Of a DNA stretch of 64,000 nt, positions 24,801 through 38,103 are shown piece after piece. This stretch comes from Motacilla alba alba (Eukaryota > Chordata > Aves > Passeriformes > Motacillidae): assembly GCF_015832195.1 (NCBI RefSeq), contig NC_052018.1, positions 39,313,052-39,377,051 of the forward strand, read 5' to 3'. A program made the position numbers and the translations under genes. The notes under the pieces are model-generated. The model did no database searches. It saw only the letters and a list, made by a program, of their open reading frames with translations, and was not told where the DNA came from. Numbering within the stretch: the first letter of the stretch is position 1; every line of letters starts with the position of its first letter.

Positions 24801-27800
24801 AGAGCTCTTTCTGAAAAATTTGCAGTCAATATCCTAGATTACTCTGAGTGCTTGGCTGCTTCCTATAGTATTTAATATCCTTGTTTCAGCTAAAAATACT
24901 GCAAGGATACTTCTCGATTTCCTATTGTGTAGCTCACTGCTGTAGTCCTGTTAATTTACACTGGGAAACAAAGGAAAGGGAACAAAAAAACCAGAGAGGC
25001 TTGATAAAAAGAAGTTACTATCATTAATTTATACATTTACTAGCTTTAGATGAGTGAATAAAAATTCAGTCCATATTATAGCTTAATCTTATCTACTCTT
25101 GCAAAATGGAACAGTTTTGCAATCATTATCTATTTCTGCATCAAGATAATTTTACTTTATTTTTTCTTTGCCAAGAGTCTTGGTAAAAAAAGAAAAGCTT
25201 CTTTGCAGAGACAGTGGCACTAATGTCCATTAGGGAAATTATGTTTAAAAACACTTTCATTCAAATTACAGAAAGGAGAAGTTAACTAAGCTAACACAGA
25301 ATGATGTAAAATATAGATTCTGTTGTGGGAATGTCAGCTTATTTTGATATGTTCAGGATTCAAAAGAACTTATTTTAATCCATAATGTATGTCTACAAAA
25401 CCCTGGCTGTGAGAGCAGTGCTGACTCATTGCACAGAGCTCACAGCTAACTTGGGCAGATACATCAGCTTTTTGAGGGGCAAAAGTGTGAAATTTAACAG
25501 AATCTGGGGTTGTTTGCAACTACCACCAATTCTTATTATCAGCAGGCTTTTTATTTGCCTTTCATCCAGAAAGCTTTTATTGTCTGGAAACCCACAACTG
25601 CTTGTCTCAGGATTTTCTGCATCTAACTGCTCTTCTCCTCTGCTCAAACTGATTATAAAGGAATAGTCTTTCAGACTTCATCTAGAAACCCACATGGAAA
25701 CTCCTATTGAACCTAAGTTTGCAAAATCCTTAAAGACCAAAGAACTTTTTTCTTTAACAGACAGACACTGCATATTAGGTGATGTAAATAGATTAAATCT
25801 CTTAAGCCTCTCTTTCACAATCTTTCAGGCATTACAAAATTTTGCTTCAATTGTAAGTATATAGCAGTCTGATGAGACTTTTTATATCAAGACAAAAGGA
25901 ATGAAAGCTAATTATTCAATAAATGACCATCATAGTTTTCAGAATTATAAAAATCAATGGGGAAATTTGACTTATAGATTCCCCATCATGAATTGATTAG
26001 CCTCTTTCAGTGACCATTCATGGCAGAATTACCAATGCTAATGGAAATTACCAATGGTTTTCTGTATAATAGAGAAAGATTAGACAAAAAAGTTACTAAT
26101 TTGGAGGAATTCAAAGAAATACTTTTTCCTCTGTTCACTGAGAATTGCACTAGGATCTTGGTGATCACAAATAGGTGACACAAAAAGATGTAAAACACCT
26201 GTCACCTGCCTTTTGAGGAACAAAGTCCCTGGAAGATTTGGTTCCCAAAAATATGTAAGGACTTTTGTGCCTGATTGAATGAATGTAGTGTTGCCTATTA
26301 TTCAAAGTTTATTTCCCTTTCCCATTGACAGAACATAATAACTAGACAGCCAATAAATATTTGCGAAGTTATTAGCAATAGCACAAAGTCTTCCTGACCT
26401 ACAAATGAGGAAGCAATTCTGTTTTCACTTACTAACAGTATGAAGTATTATCAACACCTACAAAGATGGTCAAGACTGTACACATTCCCCTTTCTGATAT
26501 TTCTTTGGACTACCTCTCACCCTAGCATTTTATTTCCTTGACAACTTCCCTGCCAGCCCCATGATTTCTTTCTTTTAACTAAATTTACCTTCTTCCTAAA
26601 TTATCTTTTATCTCATGGGTTGACCCAAACTCTCTTTTCTGTCTTGATCCTAGAAAAAAAATTCCTTTACATCAGGCTTTATTGTCTTGTTATGTGACAT
26701 AGTGCTTTGTTGAGAGGAAAACCTCAGGAACTCATGGACAGTTAATAAGGATAAGATGGAACTCATCCAACTGAGAGCTGCTGGCAAATGTGCAGACAGG
26801 TCGGCACCCCTGACCTTTAGACACCACCCAGAAACTGATCTTTTGTGGATCCACCATGAGCTGGTTCACCAACAAATTGGGAAAAAAATGCAACAAAGAC
26901 ACTGAATATTCTTCTGAGCTTTAGCACTGTTTAGCCAGTTTAAATTGGCTCATTAAGAGGTTGTACAAGAGCCAAGAAAAGAGAGCTGGTGGGAGTCTGC
27001 TGCCAGGGAGAGGCTGGGGGTGGGAGCACTTTGCCATCAGATGGGCTCAGCCAACTTTGCACTTGGAACAAGATGCCCAATCCCTTCATCCTTAGAATAA
27101 CAAGACCTCATCTATTAATAAAGAATGTATAAAAAGGGAGTTTACAACAGATTCAATACATAAATTATTTCACTGGACTATTGAATTAAGCTATTTCACA
27201 ATGCTCAGTTTTTATTTGATATCATTGTGTTTATTTATGTCTTATATACAATGTCTGTAAGATAACTTTCATTATAATTTCTACATAAATTGCTAGACTT
27301 TATGAGAAAAATCAGTTCCTCACAGAGATATGCTGGAATTTCCTGGATCAGCTTCATAATGCTCATTTATTAATCAAAAGCATGAAAAATGCTATCCCCT
27401 TCCAAATATAAATTATGTCTTGTCCTCACTGCAAAATATCAAATTCTCAAAATGGAAATAAGCATGTCAAGCACAAAATTAAGTTTTGATTTACACATTT
27501 CCCAGGGAACATCAGTCTTTATTAATGAAAACTAATATGGCTAAATCTTCCTTACTTTTCTTATATATGTAGCCTTATCACAGACTTGCTCTGACACTCC
27601 TGAAAAGATTTGTCATTATTTCCAAAGACCCAGAATCAGTCTCAAAATTATTATTTTTTATTTTCTTCAGAGACAATCTGCTTCAAGATCTTTTGAACTG
27701 AGCAAGTTATTGGAACTTTAAGTCGATAAAGAGTAATAGACATATATTATAAATGGCTTCATCACATGATATTTACCCCTAAACCAAAACAACCCTTAGG

Positions 27801-28223
27801 AACTTGCCAGAGAATACCACAGAGTATTTGGCAATCTTTAATGTTTGGAAGTAAAAAATATTCATATTACTTTGCAAGTTGCTTTTTTATGAAAAATGCT
27901 GTGTGAGAGAGAGGAGCATTTCCTGTGATATTTCCATTGTTTCTGCTCCCGGGCTGGTCAGGTACTGAAAGAGGCATCCTTACATTCACAACCTTTCCAA
28001 ACAGCAACTTGAGACTTCAGGCTTATTGATCACTACAGTTATTGATATAAAAATTACTCTTGATTTCCACAAAAGTCAAAGAATTTGCCTCGATTATTTT
28101 AGAAAGTTTGTTCCCGACTTCTGCTTTTGTGACTTAAGAGGCAAACCAATGCAATCAATTTTATTGACTTTTTCTCTTCTTGCTTCATGCAGTCTATAAT
28201 TTTTTCTTTCTTCTTGTCTACAG
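21861..28223. other. Long intergenic stretch
   Basis: No gene supported. The 123-codon plus-strand open frame at 23232-23603 has no recognisable domain. A block at about 26690-27180 is GC-richer, begins TGTGACATAG and contains AATAAAGAATG, so it might be a decayed LTR, but I cannot identify a family or boundaries. A short inverted repeat, ACTGAGCT with a 2-base gap, lies at 22548-22565. Confidence 0.5.
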
Positions 28224-28321
28224 AAGTATGGAAAGCTGTTCGAAGACAGCAAAAATTTCCAGACAAGTCTGAAGCAGAGAAGCAAACAATAGACATCAAA
28301 AAATATATAATGTCAGTATGA
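28224..28321 (+). other. Candidate short terminal exon-like frame (unproven)
   Basis: A strong acceptor-like sequence (TTTCTTTCTTCTTGTCTACAG) precedes a 31-codon open frame that starts VWKAVRRQQKFPDKSEAEK and ends at TGA (28319-28321). The composition is protein-like (charged, helical), but nothing links it to a gene and I do not recognise it. It is most likely chance. Confidence 0.12.
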
Positions 28322-30118
28322 TCATTTCACACTGTCACTCCAGACTTCACTGCACTTCCAGACACTTTTGCAACTGTGCTGACTGACATTATTTCAACAC
28401 AGTTACAAAATATTTATTAGACCTACAGCTGTTCTGTGATAGCATGAGTGGGAAGACCGTGACAAAATTGTATCCAACTTGTTCTATATTAAATATTAAT
28501 TCCTTTTTTTTGCAAATATTATTTTTTTAAGATCTAATCTTACCAAGAGAGAAGTATGCTGTTCCCAAGGGAGTTTGTGCAGAATGCAGCTAGTGAAACC
28601 CTTTTGTCTAAGTTGTACAGTGGATGTGTTTTTGCATTTTCTGCATACAGGTGACAGTGAGTATGACAAGATTTGGTAATAATTTGTCCTAAAACACTGG
28701 TCAGACACTTCTACCTTTTGCTGAATTGTTATGCCCTGAAAGAAGTCCTGGCAGTTACACAGCTTGTAGGCTCAAATCTAAAGGTAACAGATGTCAGTCA
28801 GATACTTAAGATTTTCATCTTCAATTGCAAATCATTGCATAACTGCCATTTGTGCCTTTGAAAATATACCTTTGAGTGTTTTGCTGAATCAGAGCCTACA
28901 TGTGGTCTAGCTCACATCATATGCTAAAGGCTTCACAACATTAAGAGAACAACTCTTTCCTGATGCACATATCTTTTTCTTTGCTGTCTGTAACTTCAGT
29001 GAAGACAAAATCTTTCTTGGCCCCAACAGAGAGAATGTTAACAGAGATTGAAAATGAAATAAAGAAAACTTTGCAGTACAGCACAGGAATACCTGTGATC
29101 ACATTGCTGGCAGGGAATCTCAGGGAACTGCAGGAGCTTACCAGAATCAAACAAGTCTTAGTGTTTTCCCAGTCTTGTTGGGAAAAGAAAACAGAGTTTG
29201 TATCAGTCAGCTGCCAGTGACAGATCTCGGTCAATTACAAAACTGATGAGGCACAGAACTTCACTGCAATGAGAAGAGTTAAGGTTGTGACATTCCTACA
29301 GCCCGTTACTTCCACCTGTCTTCTCAGGTGCTGCAAGCTGGTGGGTCAAGAAGCCCTGGGGACTTTACAAGTTCAGGTATTAAATAGATGTGAATAATTT
29401 ATTCACAGATAAATGCTGATAACAATATTTATATTAAGGAAATACATTTGGTGGAGAAAGAACAGGACTGTAGCAATGAACAAAAATATTCCCAGAGTTT
29501 GAAGGTAGCCTTTTAGATATATTTTCATAGTGCTGAGTCTCTCTTCACTGATGCCTATTAGCACTTTCTTATCCATTGTTGTTAATGTTCTTTTCCTGAT
29601 CACACAATGACAATCTCATCTCATTCTCTTTCACCACATTTTACTTTGAGATCTATTTAGCAGTTTAGACCCCTTTCAGATATCCAGCCCATCAAATAGT
29701 CACAAATAGCTTGTCTCTGTTTCATATTAATTGTCATACACAATGCCTGAAATTATCATTCCCATACTTGAAATTTTCATAGCTAAAATATCCATATTCT
29801 ACTTATGTTTTGATTTCATCTGTAGGGTAAGTTCACATAATCAGAACAAACTTTATCATTCTGTTCCGAATTCCAGATCAAAAGTTGAATGTGAGTTGTT
29901 TTTTTTTCCTTTTTTCCCCAGTAAAAAAACCCCAAAATACCATATTCAGTGGGTTTTGTCATAGGCTTTGTCATGTCTTGTCTAAATAATTATGAGCTTC
30001 AAGTTTGGTTACTCAGCTTCGGTTTGTGGAATTTCTGTAATTTGGGTTTAGCAGGTAATTTCTTGCAGTTGGTACATGAATCTTACATCATTCATTCAAA
30101 TTTACCTGATCTTGTTAA
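28322..30118. other. Intergenic, nothing recognised
   Basis: Overlapping short open frames on both strands at about 28940-29234 show no domain. No repeat was recognised up to the ERVL LTR. Confidence 0.5.
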
Positions 30119-30123
30119 GATAT
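30119..30123. repeat. Target-site duplication, left copy (GATAT)
   Basis: Pairs with GATAC at 30694-30698, four of five bases identical. Confidence 0.65.
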
Positions 30124-30693
30124 TGTCCTGGCTTCAGCTGGAATAGAGAGTAATTTCTTCTCAGCAGCTGTTACAGTACTTTATTTTGGATTCAGAATGA
30201 GAATAGTGTTGATAATATGCTGATGTTTTGGATTTTGCTAAGTCGTGTTTATTTCAAGTCAAGGAAATTTTTCCTGGTCTTGTGAGGAGAGGCTTAAAAG
30301 AAAACTGGGAGGAAGGATGGTCAGGACAGGTGTACTAAACTGGTCAAAAGGCTATTCCACACCATGGAGTGTCATACCCAATATATAAACTGGGGGAAGT
30401 TACTTGAAAAGGGGGCTCAGCTGGACTGGGCAAGAAGAGTCTGGCATTGGTCAGTCACTTGTTGAAGCTTTTTTCTATTATATTATTACTACTAATAATA
30501 ATTTCTATTAATATTATTATCATTAACCATTTTTACTCTATTTTACTTTGTTTCTATTTTTAAACTGTTCTTATATCCACCTACAAGTTTGACTTTGATT
30601 CTCCTCCCCATTCCACCATGGTGGCAAGAAGAGAGGGGTGTTGAGGGAGCAGCTGCCTGAAGCTTAATTTCCAGCTGGGCTTAAATCAGGACA
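30124..30693 (+). mobile_element. ERVL-type solo LTR with 5-bp target duplication
   Basis: A 570-bp solo LTR on the plus strand. It opens TGTCCTGGCTTCAGCTGGAA and closes GGGCTTAAATCAGGACA. The first and last bases form the short inverted termini TGTCCTG and CAGGACA. Inside are ATACCATGGAGTGTCATA-like sequence just upstream of a TATA box (ATATATAAACTGGGG at about 30381-30395), then an ATT-rich stretch of TATTATTA type, and a terminal part with CCCCATTCCACCATGG. This layout matches a well-known avian ERVL LTR family. Flanks are GATAT (30119-30123) and GATAC (30694-30698), a 5-bp duplication with one mismatch. No internal sequence remains, so this is a recombined solo LTR of moderate age. Confidence 0.9.
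30381..30390 (+). promoter_or_regulatory. LTR TATA box
   Basis: ATATATAAAC lies in the position of the core promoter within the ERVL-type LTR. It is a relic; no current transcription can be inferred. Confidence 0.5.
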
Positions 30694-30698
30694 GATAC
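30694..30698. repeat. Target-site duplication, right copy (GATAC)
   Basis: Pairs with GATAT at 30119-30123. The mismatch is a transition, as expected after some decay. Confidence 0.65.
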
Positions 30699-33600
30699 CA
30701 AAATGTTTCTGAGTGGGACTGCATAGCAAATGTTCAAAGCAGTAAAACACTAGCTGTGACTTCTCCTCTTGTTACATTACTGGAAACCATAATAATACAA
30801 AATACTATCCCATCAGTGGTCAGCATTGTGAACATTACCAATAAAAGTATGAAACACCATCTATTATAATTTTCACTGTTATTATACAAGCAAAAAGTGG
30901 CATTTAGTATAAATTACATTTATATTATGAAGTGATCACATTCTTTTAAAAATAATTATATTAATGCTGAATGAGACATACATCAGATAGGAAAAGGGAT
31001 GGAACTATCCTGAGCTTATTAATAGTAGTTGTTTCAAGGCAGACATTCTTTGGGAATGACTATTAGTTTCAGCTCCTTGAGAAAGATAGCAGTCAAAAGA
31101 TGAATGTCAAACTTTCTGGGATATCAACTTCATTTTGAAATGCCTGCATCTTACAGTTTTACAATGCAGAACTATGTTTTTCCTCTGGCCAGCATATCTC
31201 TTAAACACTAGAGGTAATGGAACTCTGTGTTTCTGCAGCCTGGCATATTCCCATGCAATTTTCCAGGCAGACAACCTGTGGAAACACCTGCCCACACATG
31301 ACACCCATGCCAGACCTGCCTTTGGCAGATACTTCCCCACTCATACAGCAGAACCAGCTGCTACCAGAGTCCAGGTGCACCACATCCTCATTCCAGTGAG
31401 TGAGTGAAAATCAAGGTAAGCATGCCTGTTTTGTAAATCTTGCTGGGATTTACACACAGGGATAACACCAGCATCAAGTTCTTCTCCACTGTTAACTCTG
31501 GGCATACCTAAGGACACACCAGAGGAAGTCAAATAGCAAACAAAATTTCATGGTAAAGAATTAAGCATCTGCTGGATAATGCACTATTGTATTAAGGTGT
31601 ACATTTTCTACATTTTGGGTTTAGGCATACAATATTTGCCTTCTTTTTGTATAGCAAAATCTGTTGAAAATCTTCTTCATTTATCCTTTTAAAGCCTTAA
31701 TATAGAAAACATTCTATTAACAATGAAGCTAGTACCTGGAGAAGCAAAAATTCCTCTCTCCATACAGCATTGAAGAAGGACAGAAAAGTCAATATCTCAC
31801 CTTACATTTTCTTTGCAGTCTGGAGCTGTAGCCTTGTGGTATTAACATCCTGTGTGGAGGAAAATCTACGCTTTTATCTGAATCTCAGATATCCTATTTC
31901 TAGTGCAAGGTGATGAGCTACTATGAAGAGTTCATACAGGGTTCTATGCTATCCTTTCCTATTGTTTATCACTCTTGCTGTTAAAAAAAAATGCTTCAAA
32001 GTTTATAATGTTTTCATTTTTACACAGTATCCTCACCTGGTCTGCAGAGAAATTGGTTCTTTCAGGAAAACACCTGCACAATTTAGTCTTAATTCCATAC
32101 AAACAGAGGATATAAGCCATAAAGAATGAGTAGCCAATAAATGAACAGCATTTTGCACAATTATGCCCATGCTTTTGCTCAAAGTGTTTGTAATTGTGTC
32201 TTTTCAAACTCAAGAAAGATGTGGAAAAGGTAATAGGGAACTCCCACTGTAGCTACTCATTTTATAAGAAACAAGGACATAAAAAGAAAGATCAGGCAAT
32301 TGCCCCAACATTACTGTCTCATCAATGTCTAAAATATGAAAACTTACAGCTAAAGTGATGAAAATTATGCACATAAGAAAGTAATGGCATGTAACAAGGC
32401 AAAAAAACACTCTTTCACAGCCATAGCTATAAAAGCGTCTTGCAGCAAAATTGTTATTTTATAGGTAGGGTATTATTCAATAAGAGTAAGAAAAATAATC
32501 TAAATGTCTGTCAGCATATAACTGCAATGAAAACCACAGTATAGAAAGCAAAGAATTTCTTTGGATCTCTTTGTCAGTGAGCTGAACCTGAGCGCCAGGA
32601 AGGGATTCAGCTTCAGATAGCAGCACTGTGATCACAGTATCTTTGTGTGGGTATTTCCACACCAGGTAAACTTTCAAGCCCCACCTGCTAACAGATTTCT
32701 CATCAAAGGATTTAGAGTGTTCCAACTAAGATTTCAGCAGGCATCAGCATTTGATCAGCTGAATTGTTGCCTCAGCTGCATCTGACAGAGGACTACACTT
32801 CACTGCCTAAGCATAACAATCTCATAGTGGTTTTGATGCATTTCAACGTTCCCCTGGTTTCTGCTTATCCCTCCAAAGGACACAGCATTTTTCTCATCCC
32901 ATGCAGAAGGCTCAGCTACTACAGAGAGTTTCAAATGGCATGAGGTGCACATATTTAGAAAACTGCATTTGTTTATCCTGCCTTAATGAATTGAAATAGG
33001 AATTGTTCTTTTCAGCTTAATGTTTGTGCCTCAGTTTGTGCAAACAGGTCTTTCTCTAGCAATCATGAGGGACCTTGGCAGTTAGGTTTTCCCTTAGCTC
33101 ACAAATATTTAGTCATAGGTATCTTCACTGCAATAAAAGAACAAATTATAGAGTCATAGAAACATGACCACTATATTTTATAGTTATAAAGCTTTGTTTG
33201 AATGCTGTGAGCATTCAAATAAGACTAATTTCTTTTATACTACTTCTTGCTATTGCAAGTTCATGACTGCATAACAGACATAAGACCAGGGGAGGCATTC
33301 ATTAAGGAAAAGCACAAAAGAACCAAAAATAATGAATCATACAGCAGAACTACACAATGACTCCTCTGAGGGGTATGGGCATTATATTCATTGTACACAT
33401 TCATTTCCTTTAATTTGTTTTATTCAGAGAAAAATTGTAGAATGCATCAAATCAGTGTTGACATCTGACCATTAAGGGGTCTACATCAGTAATAAAGGAT
33501 AAATTCTCATCTCAGATAATTCCCTGAATATGTAGCAGAAATAATGGGTTGAACTTGATTTTAGATTTCAGTATTAGTAACAAGTGTATTCAGTTCAGAA

Positions 33601-35971
33601 CATGATTGCCCCTAACCTGAGGATGCAGCCAAGGCCTCTCTAGGACCCTGACTCACTTTGATAGTACAGTTCCTGCTTGCAGTACAAGCCAAAAAAATTC
33701 AGATGGAAATTTTGATGGAGGAATAACGGTACTGTAACTTATTTACCTTGTGATAGCTCTGATTCCATGGACTGACCACACTGATAATTAAGATACCTCT
33801 TGATTTTCCTTGAATTCTCTATGTGAGCTGCCCTTCCTTGGTGTGTCACACACTGTGACCAGCACTGTGGCCAGCCACTTAGTGTGCCTTGGGCCTTCTT
33901 AGGAGTCAGTCTACTCGTCTCGATCCTTTCTGAGCTGTTTGTAAGGAAGGAATAAAACTCAAGGGAAAAGAACTGTGGGACAGCTGTTAGCTGGCAGTTG
34001 CACAGTGTGACATATTTTGAGCATCCTAAATGTACCTGAAAGGTAAATAGAGACACAATAATTCCTGCATGTTTTATCTGAGTATTTACCTATAATAAAA
34101 TTTTTGTTGTTGAGTTGCTAGATTTAATTAGGTACCTATTATAGTTCTTTGGCTACTCACACATCAGCGTGGCTTTAAAAACCTTAAGGGTTTTTATCAG
34201 ATCCTCTCTACTTCCTAATGAATAGAAATATTGCAGTATAATCACATCTCTGTTATCAGTTGCAATATTAACCTTGGCCACTTTAAAAAAATATTTTCAT
34301 GTTTCTGATATCATGATGCCATATTATATCAAGGGAAACAAATGAAATTTCAATTATGAAATCTCTGACAAAGCTATAACAAACATGTCATATTATGGAA
34401 ATTACTCTTCTCTAAAAATAGTCAGGAACAAACATTCCTTTTTCAAGAACCTGTCAGACTCTTTCATAAGAGTCTTACATGTTCATACAATGATTCTCTT
34501 CTTTATTACATTTCCATATTATCACTGAATACTTTATCTTTCATAATTTTTAACATTATTACAACAGATATGATTGATTGTATGGCAAAGTGACATTAAG
34601 AAAGTGATTTGTTTGTTCCTGGGATGTTTTAAGGAAATTAAAGAGTTGAAAAAATTAAAATGAGCTAACAGAAAAAAAAAAAAAAAAAAACTGGTTTAAA
34701 GGTTCCAAGAGCACTTAAATTTAGTTGCTTTGACCAGTTGTGTACACAGTAAACAATACTGAGCCCAAATTTTCTATTTTGATACTTAGACATTTCTTAA
34801 ACACAATGGTTAGTATCATATATGCATCTAATTCTCCTTTTTTTAAACTAAATAATAGGGGGTTTTAAAACACTTTTGCTTATCTGGAGCCCCAGTGCCA
34901 GTGATGTCTTCTTGATACTCTCTCTAATCCTAATTTTTTGATTCATTTTAACAAGTGAGGGGGTTTTTTTGCCCTATTTCATGTTGTCTGTCATTTCTCC
35001 ATTACACAGTGCCAGTTACACAGTAACATATTTTCATGCCAATATATTTTTCAGATGCAAATAGGCTGATTACAGATTAGGTGGAGAAAGGATGCCTTTT
35101 GTGAAATGCACAAAATTCTCACTGTATTTTCATCAAAGCTATTAGTCTTTCAATTAGCCCAAGAGTGACAATTCCTGAGCATCATACTAACTTTTTATTC
35201 TTTTGCATTTCTATTTTTCATTTTTATTTTGCTTCAATTCACTTGAAATATGAACAGTTGGGGTTTATTTAATTCAGTGCATATGCTTCACTTCTTGGTT
35301 TTCTCAAACTATGCTAACTGTTTTGCAAGGAAAAAAGTCAAAGATGTTGAGGCTACCTCAGTTTTCCATGCCTGTGTATTTGCCAGAAATTCCACACCAG
35401 ATTTTTTCATATTTCTCTCTGTACAAGAATTGTGAAAAGCTCACACAGCATTTATTTTCCCATCTAAAAATGTGTAATATATATGGGGCAACTCTACCAA
35501 ACTGTAGAGATAAAAAATATAATAAGGAGAGGATGCCTTGTTTTCAGTTTCTTTTACTTCAGTATAGCAGATAAAAATAAAAAGGAGGCAAAGATTTATG
35601 GCCTCATACTGTAGCACTGCTTTTCTATGCTGCATACTGACTATATTTAAAGTCTAGTTGGTGGCAGGAATTGAAAACATCTGTTTGGGAAAAAAAAATG
35701 GCTAGGTTATTCACTAGTGTCCATTTGTCTTGCTTTTTTTCACGTGTTCTTGTCATGTGATGCTCTCTGTGTTATCCAGGTCTATGTTAAGCCTGGAAAT
35801 CACAAGCGCCCCTTGCTCTTCATTCAGAACTCTAGAGAAGAATTAGATTATCTGCTTGATTATCTTTTCTCCGGAAAAAAAGGTTGCAATATGTATGTTG
35901 GTATTTTAGAAAGATGGAAGTTCAAAAATTGTGGTGTGCACTTAGTGAGGATTATGATCGTGTTTGACATC
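30699..35971. other. Long intergenic stretch
   Basis: About 5.3 kb without a supported gene or repeat. Open frames stay at or below 105 codons. The region 31140-31410 is somewhat GC-richer with overlapping frames in both directions, none recognisable. A 19-base A run lies at 34672-34690. Confidence 0.5.
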
Positions 35972-35996
35972 TGACCTCACCTCTCAGGTGAGGTCA
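35972..35996. repeat. Perfect inverted repeat with AGGTCA half-sites
   Basis: An 11-bp arm, TGACCTCACCT (35972-35982), is followed after a 3-base loop (CTC) by its exact complement, AGGTGAGGTCA (35986-35996). The outer hexamers are TGACCT and AGGTCA, the consensus nuclear-receptor half-site in everted orientation, and each arm also contains the related AGGTGA/TCACCT. It could form a hairpin in RNA or be a receptor-type binding site. Function is inference only. Confidence 0.8.
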
Positions 35997-38103
35997 TTAG
36001 TTTGTGAACAGGTTATGTGATCTGTGGGCAGGAACATTTCATTCTCCAGGACTGATGTTGTGTCTTTTGCTTCATACATGTAAGAATGGAAAATTAGGGG
36101 ATATTTGCTTCCTTATTTTGTCATAAATCTTTTATCTTAGGAGACAGAAAGTAGTGCTTTCAGATCTATTAATAACATCACAAATCTTGCTGACATGCAC
36201 ATTAAAAAAATTCTCGTGGTCCTGTGTGGCAATATTCTGAAGTCTTCAAAATAATTTCCATTACCCTTTAATTTAGTGGGGGAAGCCTAAATGACTAAAA
36301 TTGTTCTTTTGTGTCTACTTCTGCAAAACAGAAGGAGAACCAGTAGATAAGGAAAGTTAAATAATAGTGATGTAAATATAAATGAAGCGTTATCATAGGA
36401 ATGAGAAGAATACTTCAGGGCAAGGAAAGAAGAAACAGAGAGGAAGTAGAAAATTTGAGGTAAAGTAGTGCGGGTGATTCAAGAGAAAATGTCAAGGGAT
36501 GGAGGAATAATTTGAGACGGAAGATGGTACAAGGAAGGACTGGAAAGACAAAGAATGTTAAGACAAATCTGCAAGCAGTGGAGAAGGTGTCTGTGTTGTT
36601 GAGCATACACTCAAATTTGCAGTGAAAACTTAGTATAGATACAATGCAATCAAAAGCAATGGTCCAAAACAAAGTTCATAGGAACATCCTCAGTGACTAT
36701 ATTTGGCCAGCAAACATAAACCATCATTTTAAAACCAGAGGACATGGGATAGGAATAGTTAGATTCAAGACTATATCTGAAAGGTAGAGTGAATAAAAAG
36801 AAAACAGAAAGAGAGCATCTTATCATTCCTTTATTATGTCAGGATCTGAAACATTAAATCAATTAGCTTGCTTAGATTAATTAAAATTTATTTATTATGG
36901 CAAAATTTTATTTAACAAACATCCAGACAGGGATGTTGTCTTGGTCAGACAAAATCCCAGCATTCTCCATCTTTTGAATTAAATCCACTAAATTCAAGGA
37001 GAAATGAAAAGAAAATGAGAAGAGCAAAAACAATTGAAAATAAAGATTGAAAGACATATAGGAAAGATAATATATCATTAGACAAGAACTCAGAGACAAG
37101 AGCTCACATATTATAACACACATACTCTTTTATATGAGAATGGGTTTTTGACCAGTCTCACAGTTGCAATTCTATATGGAGGAAAAGTGGAGAATAGCAA
37201 ACTGGGCACTTCTATCTCTCCAGCTGGTAGATAGAAAGGCTGCAATGTCTGTGTAAATTCAGGAGTCCTCTAGGGTTAATTGCCAAGTATTTTCCTTTTG
37301 ACAGATTACGGGTAGTAAAACCCAGTTAAATATTGCTGTGATATAAATACTGGTTATGTATTGCTATTCTGTTAAAAAATAATTTGATTATCTTTCCAAG
37401 CAGCTTCAAATCTCTTAAAAACTTATAATAGAGTCTCATGCTTTAAATCAGAAAATAAAGACTCTAAGAGTGATGGTCTATCGTCAACAAAACTATTCAG
37501 CCTTTCCCCATTATCTGTTTCAATTCCCAGGTAGCCTTTTTTAGAAGGTGAATAGAATTTTCATATCAACTTTCATTGGTGACCCATGTAATTGCCTTAG
37601 TCTTATGCTACAAGAAAATCCATCTTTTGAGCTGTGTGATGACAGGCAAAGGCAGCTTTGTTTCCCATCATTGCAAGCAACCTTTATTAGAAAGAAATCA
37701 CTAGCAGCTATTCTGCTAGTGATTCTGATTTAATCAGCCAAAAAAAAAAAGGAATGAGAAACACCAGTTTTAAACTGCCTCTTTTTCAATAAAACAGTTT
37801 TATTATCAGCTCTGAAATGGATGTGTCTTCACTCGTATTAAAGTTTGATAAAATACAGCCTTATTGACCTGAACAAAGCTTTTGCTGTTTTTCCTGTTCA
37901 TCATTTATAGTGATATCTGTAGAAAGCATTAAGGCCTTTTTATATTTTTTAAATGAAAGCTCTTCCTACAGATAACCTATCAGCACTCCACCTATCTGCA
38001 TGACTTGTCCATATAGTTCACATTATTTTAATATATTCAGTACATTTGCATATTGATTTATTTGCTGTGAAAGACAAGATCTTTATTCATTTTCTCTTTA
38101 CAG
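35997..38103. other. Intergenic, purine-rich in part
   Basis: The stretch 36340-36680 is strongly purine-rich on the plus strand. Short open frames show no domains. No repeats recognised. Confidence 0.5.

Noticed and set aside
26690..27180. Possible LTR (TGTGACATAG start, AATAAAGAATG late)
   Set aside because: No matching terminus, no target duplication and no family recognised; mentioned only within the intergenic entry.
28963..29220. 85-codon open frame after an acceptor-like TAACTTCAG
   Set aside because: Weaker polypyrimidine tract, an overlapping 97-codon frame on the other strand, and no recognisable protein.
31107..31532. Cluster of overlapping open frames on both strands
   Set aside because: Slightly higher GC lowers stop-codon frequency. 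None of the frames looks like a known protein.
33148..33170. CR1-like octamer (AGAGTCATAGAAACATG)
   Set aside because: No adjoining CR1 tail, so the octamer alone is not evidence.
35717..35974. 85-codon open frame with protein-like middle
   Set aside because: No domain recognised and no donor or acceptor pair that frames it; likely chance.
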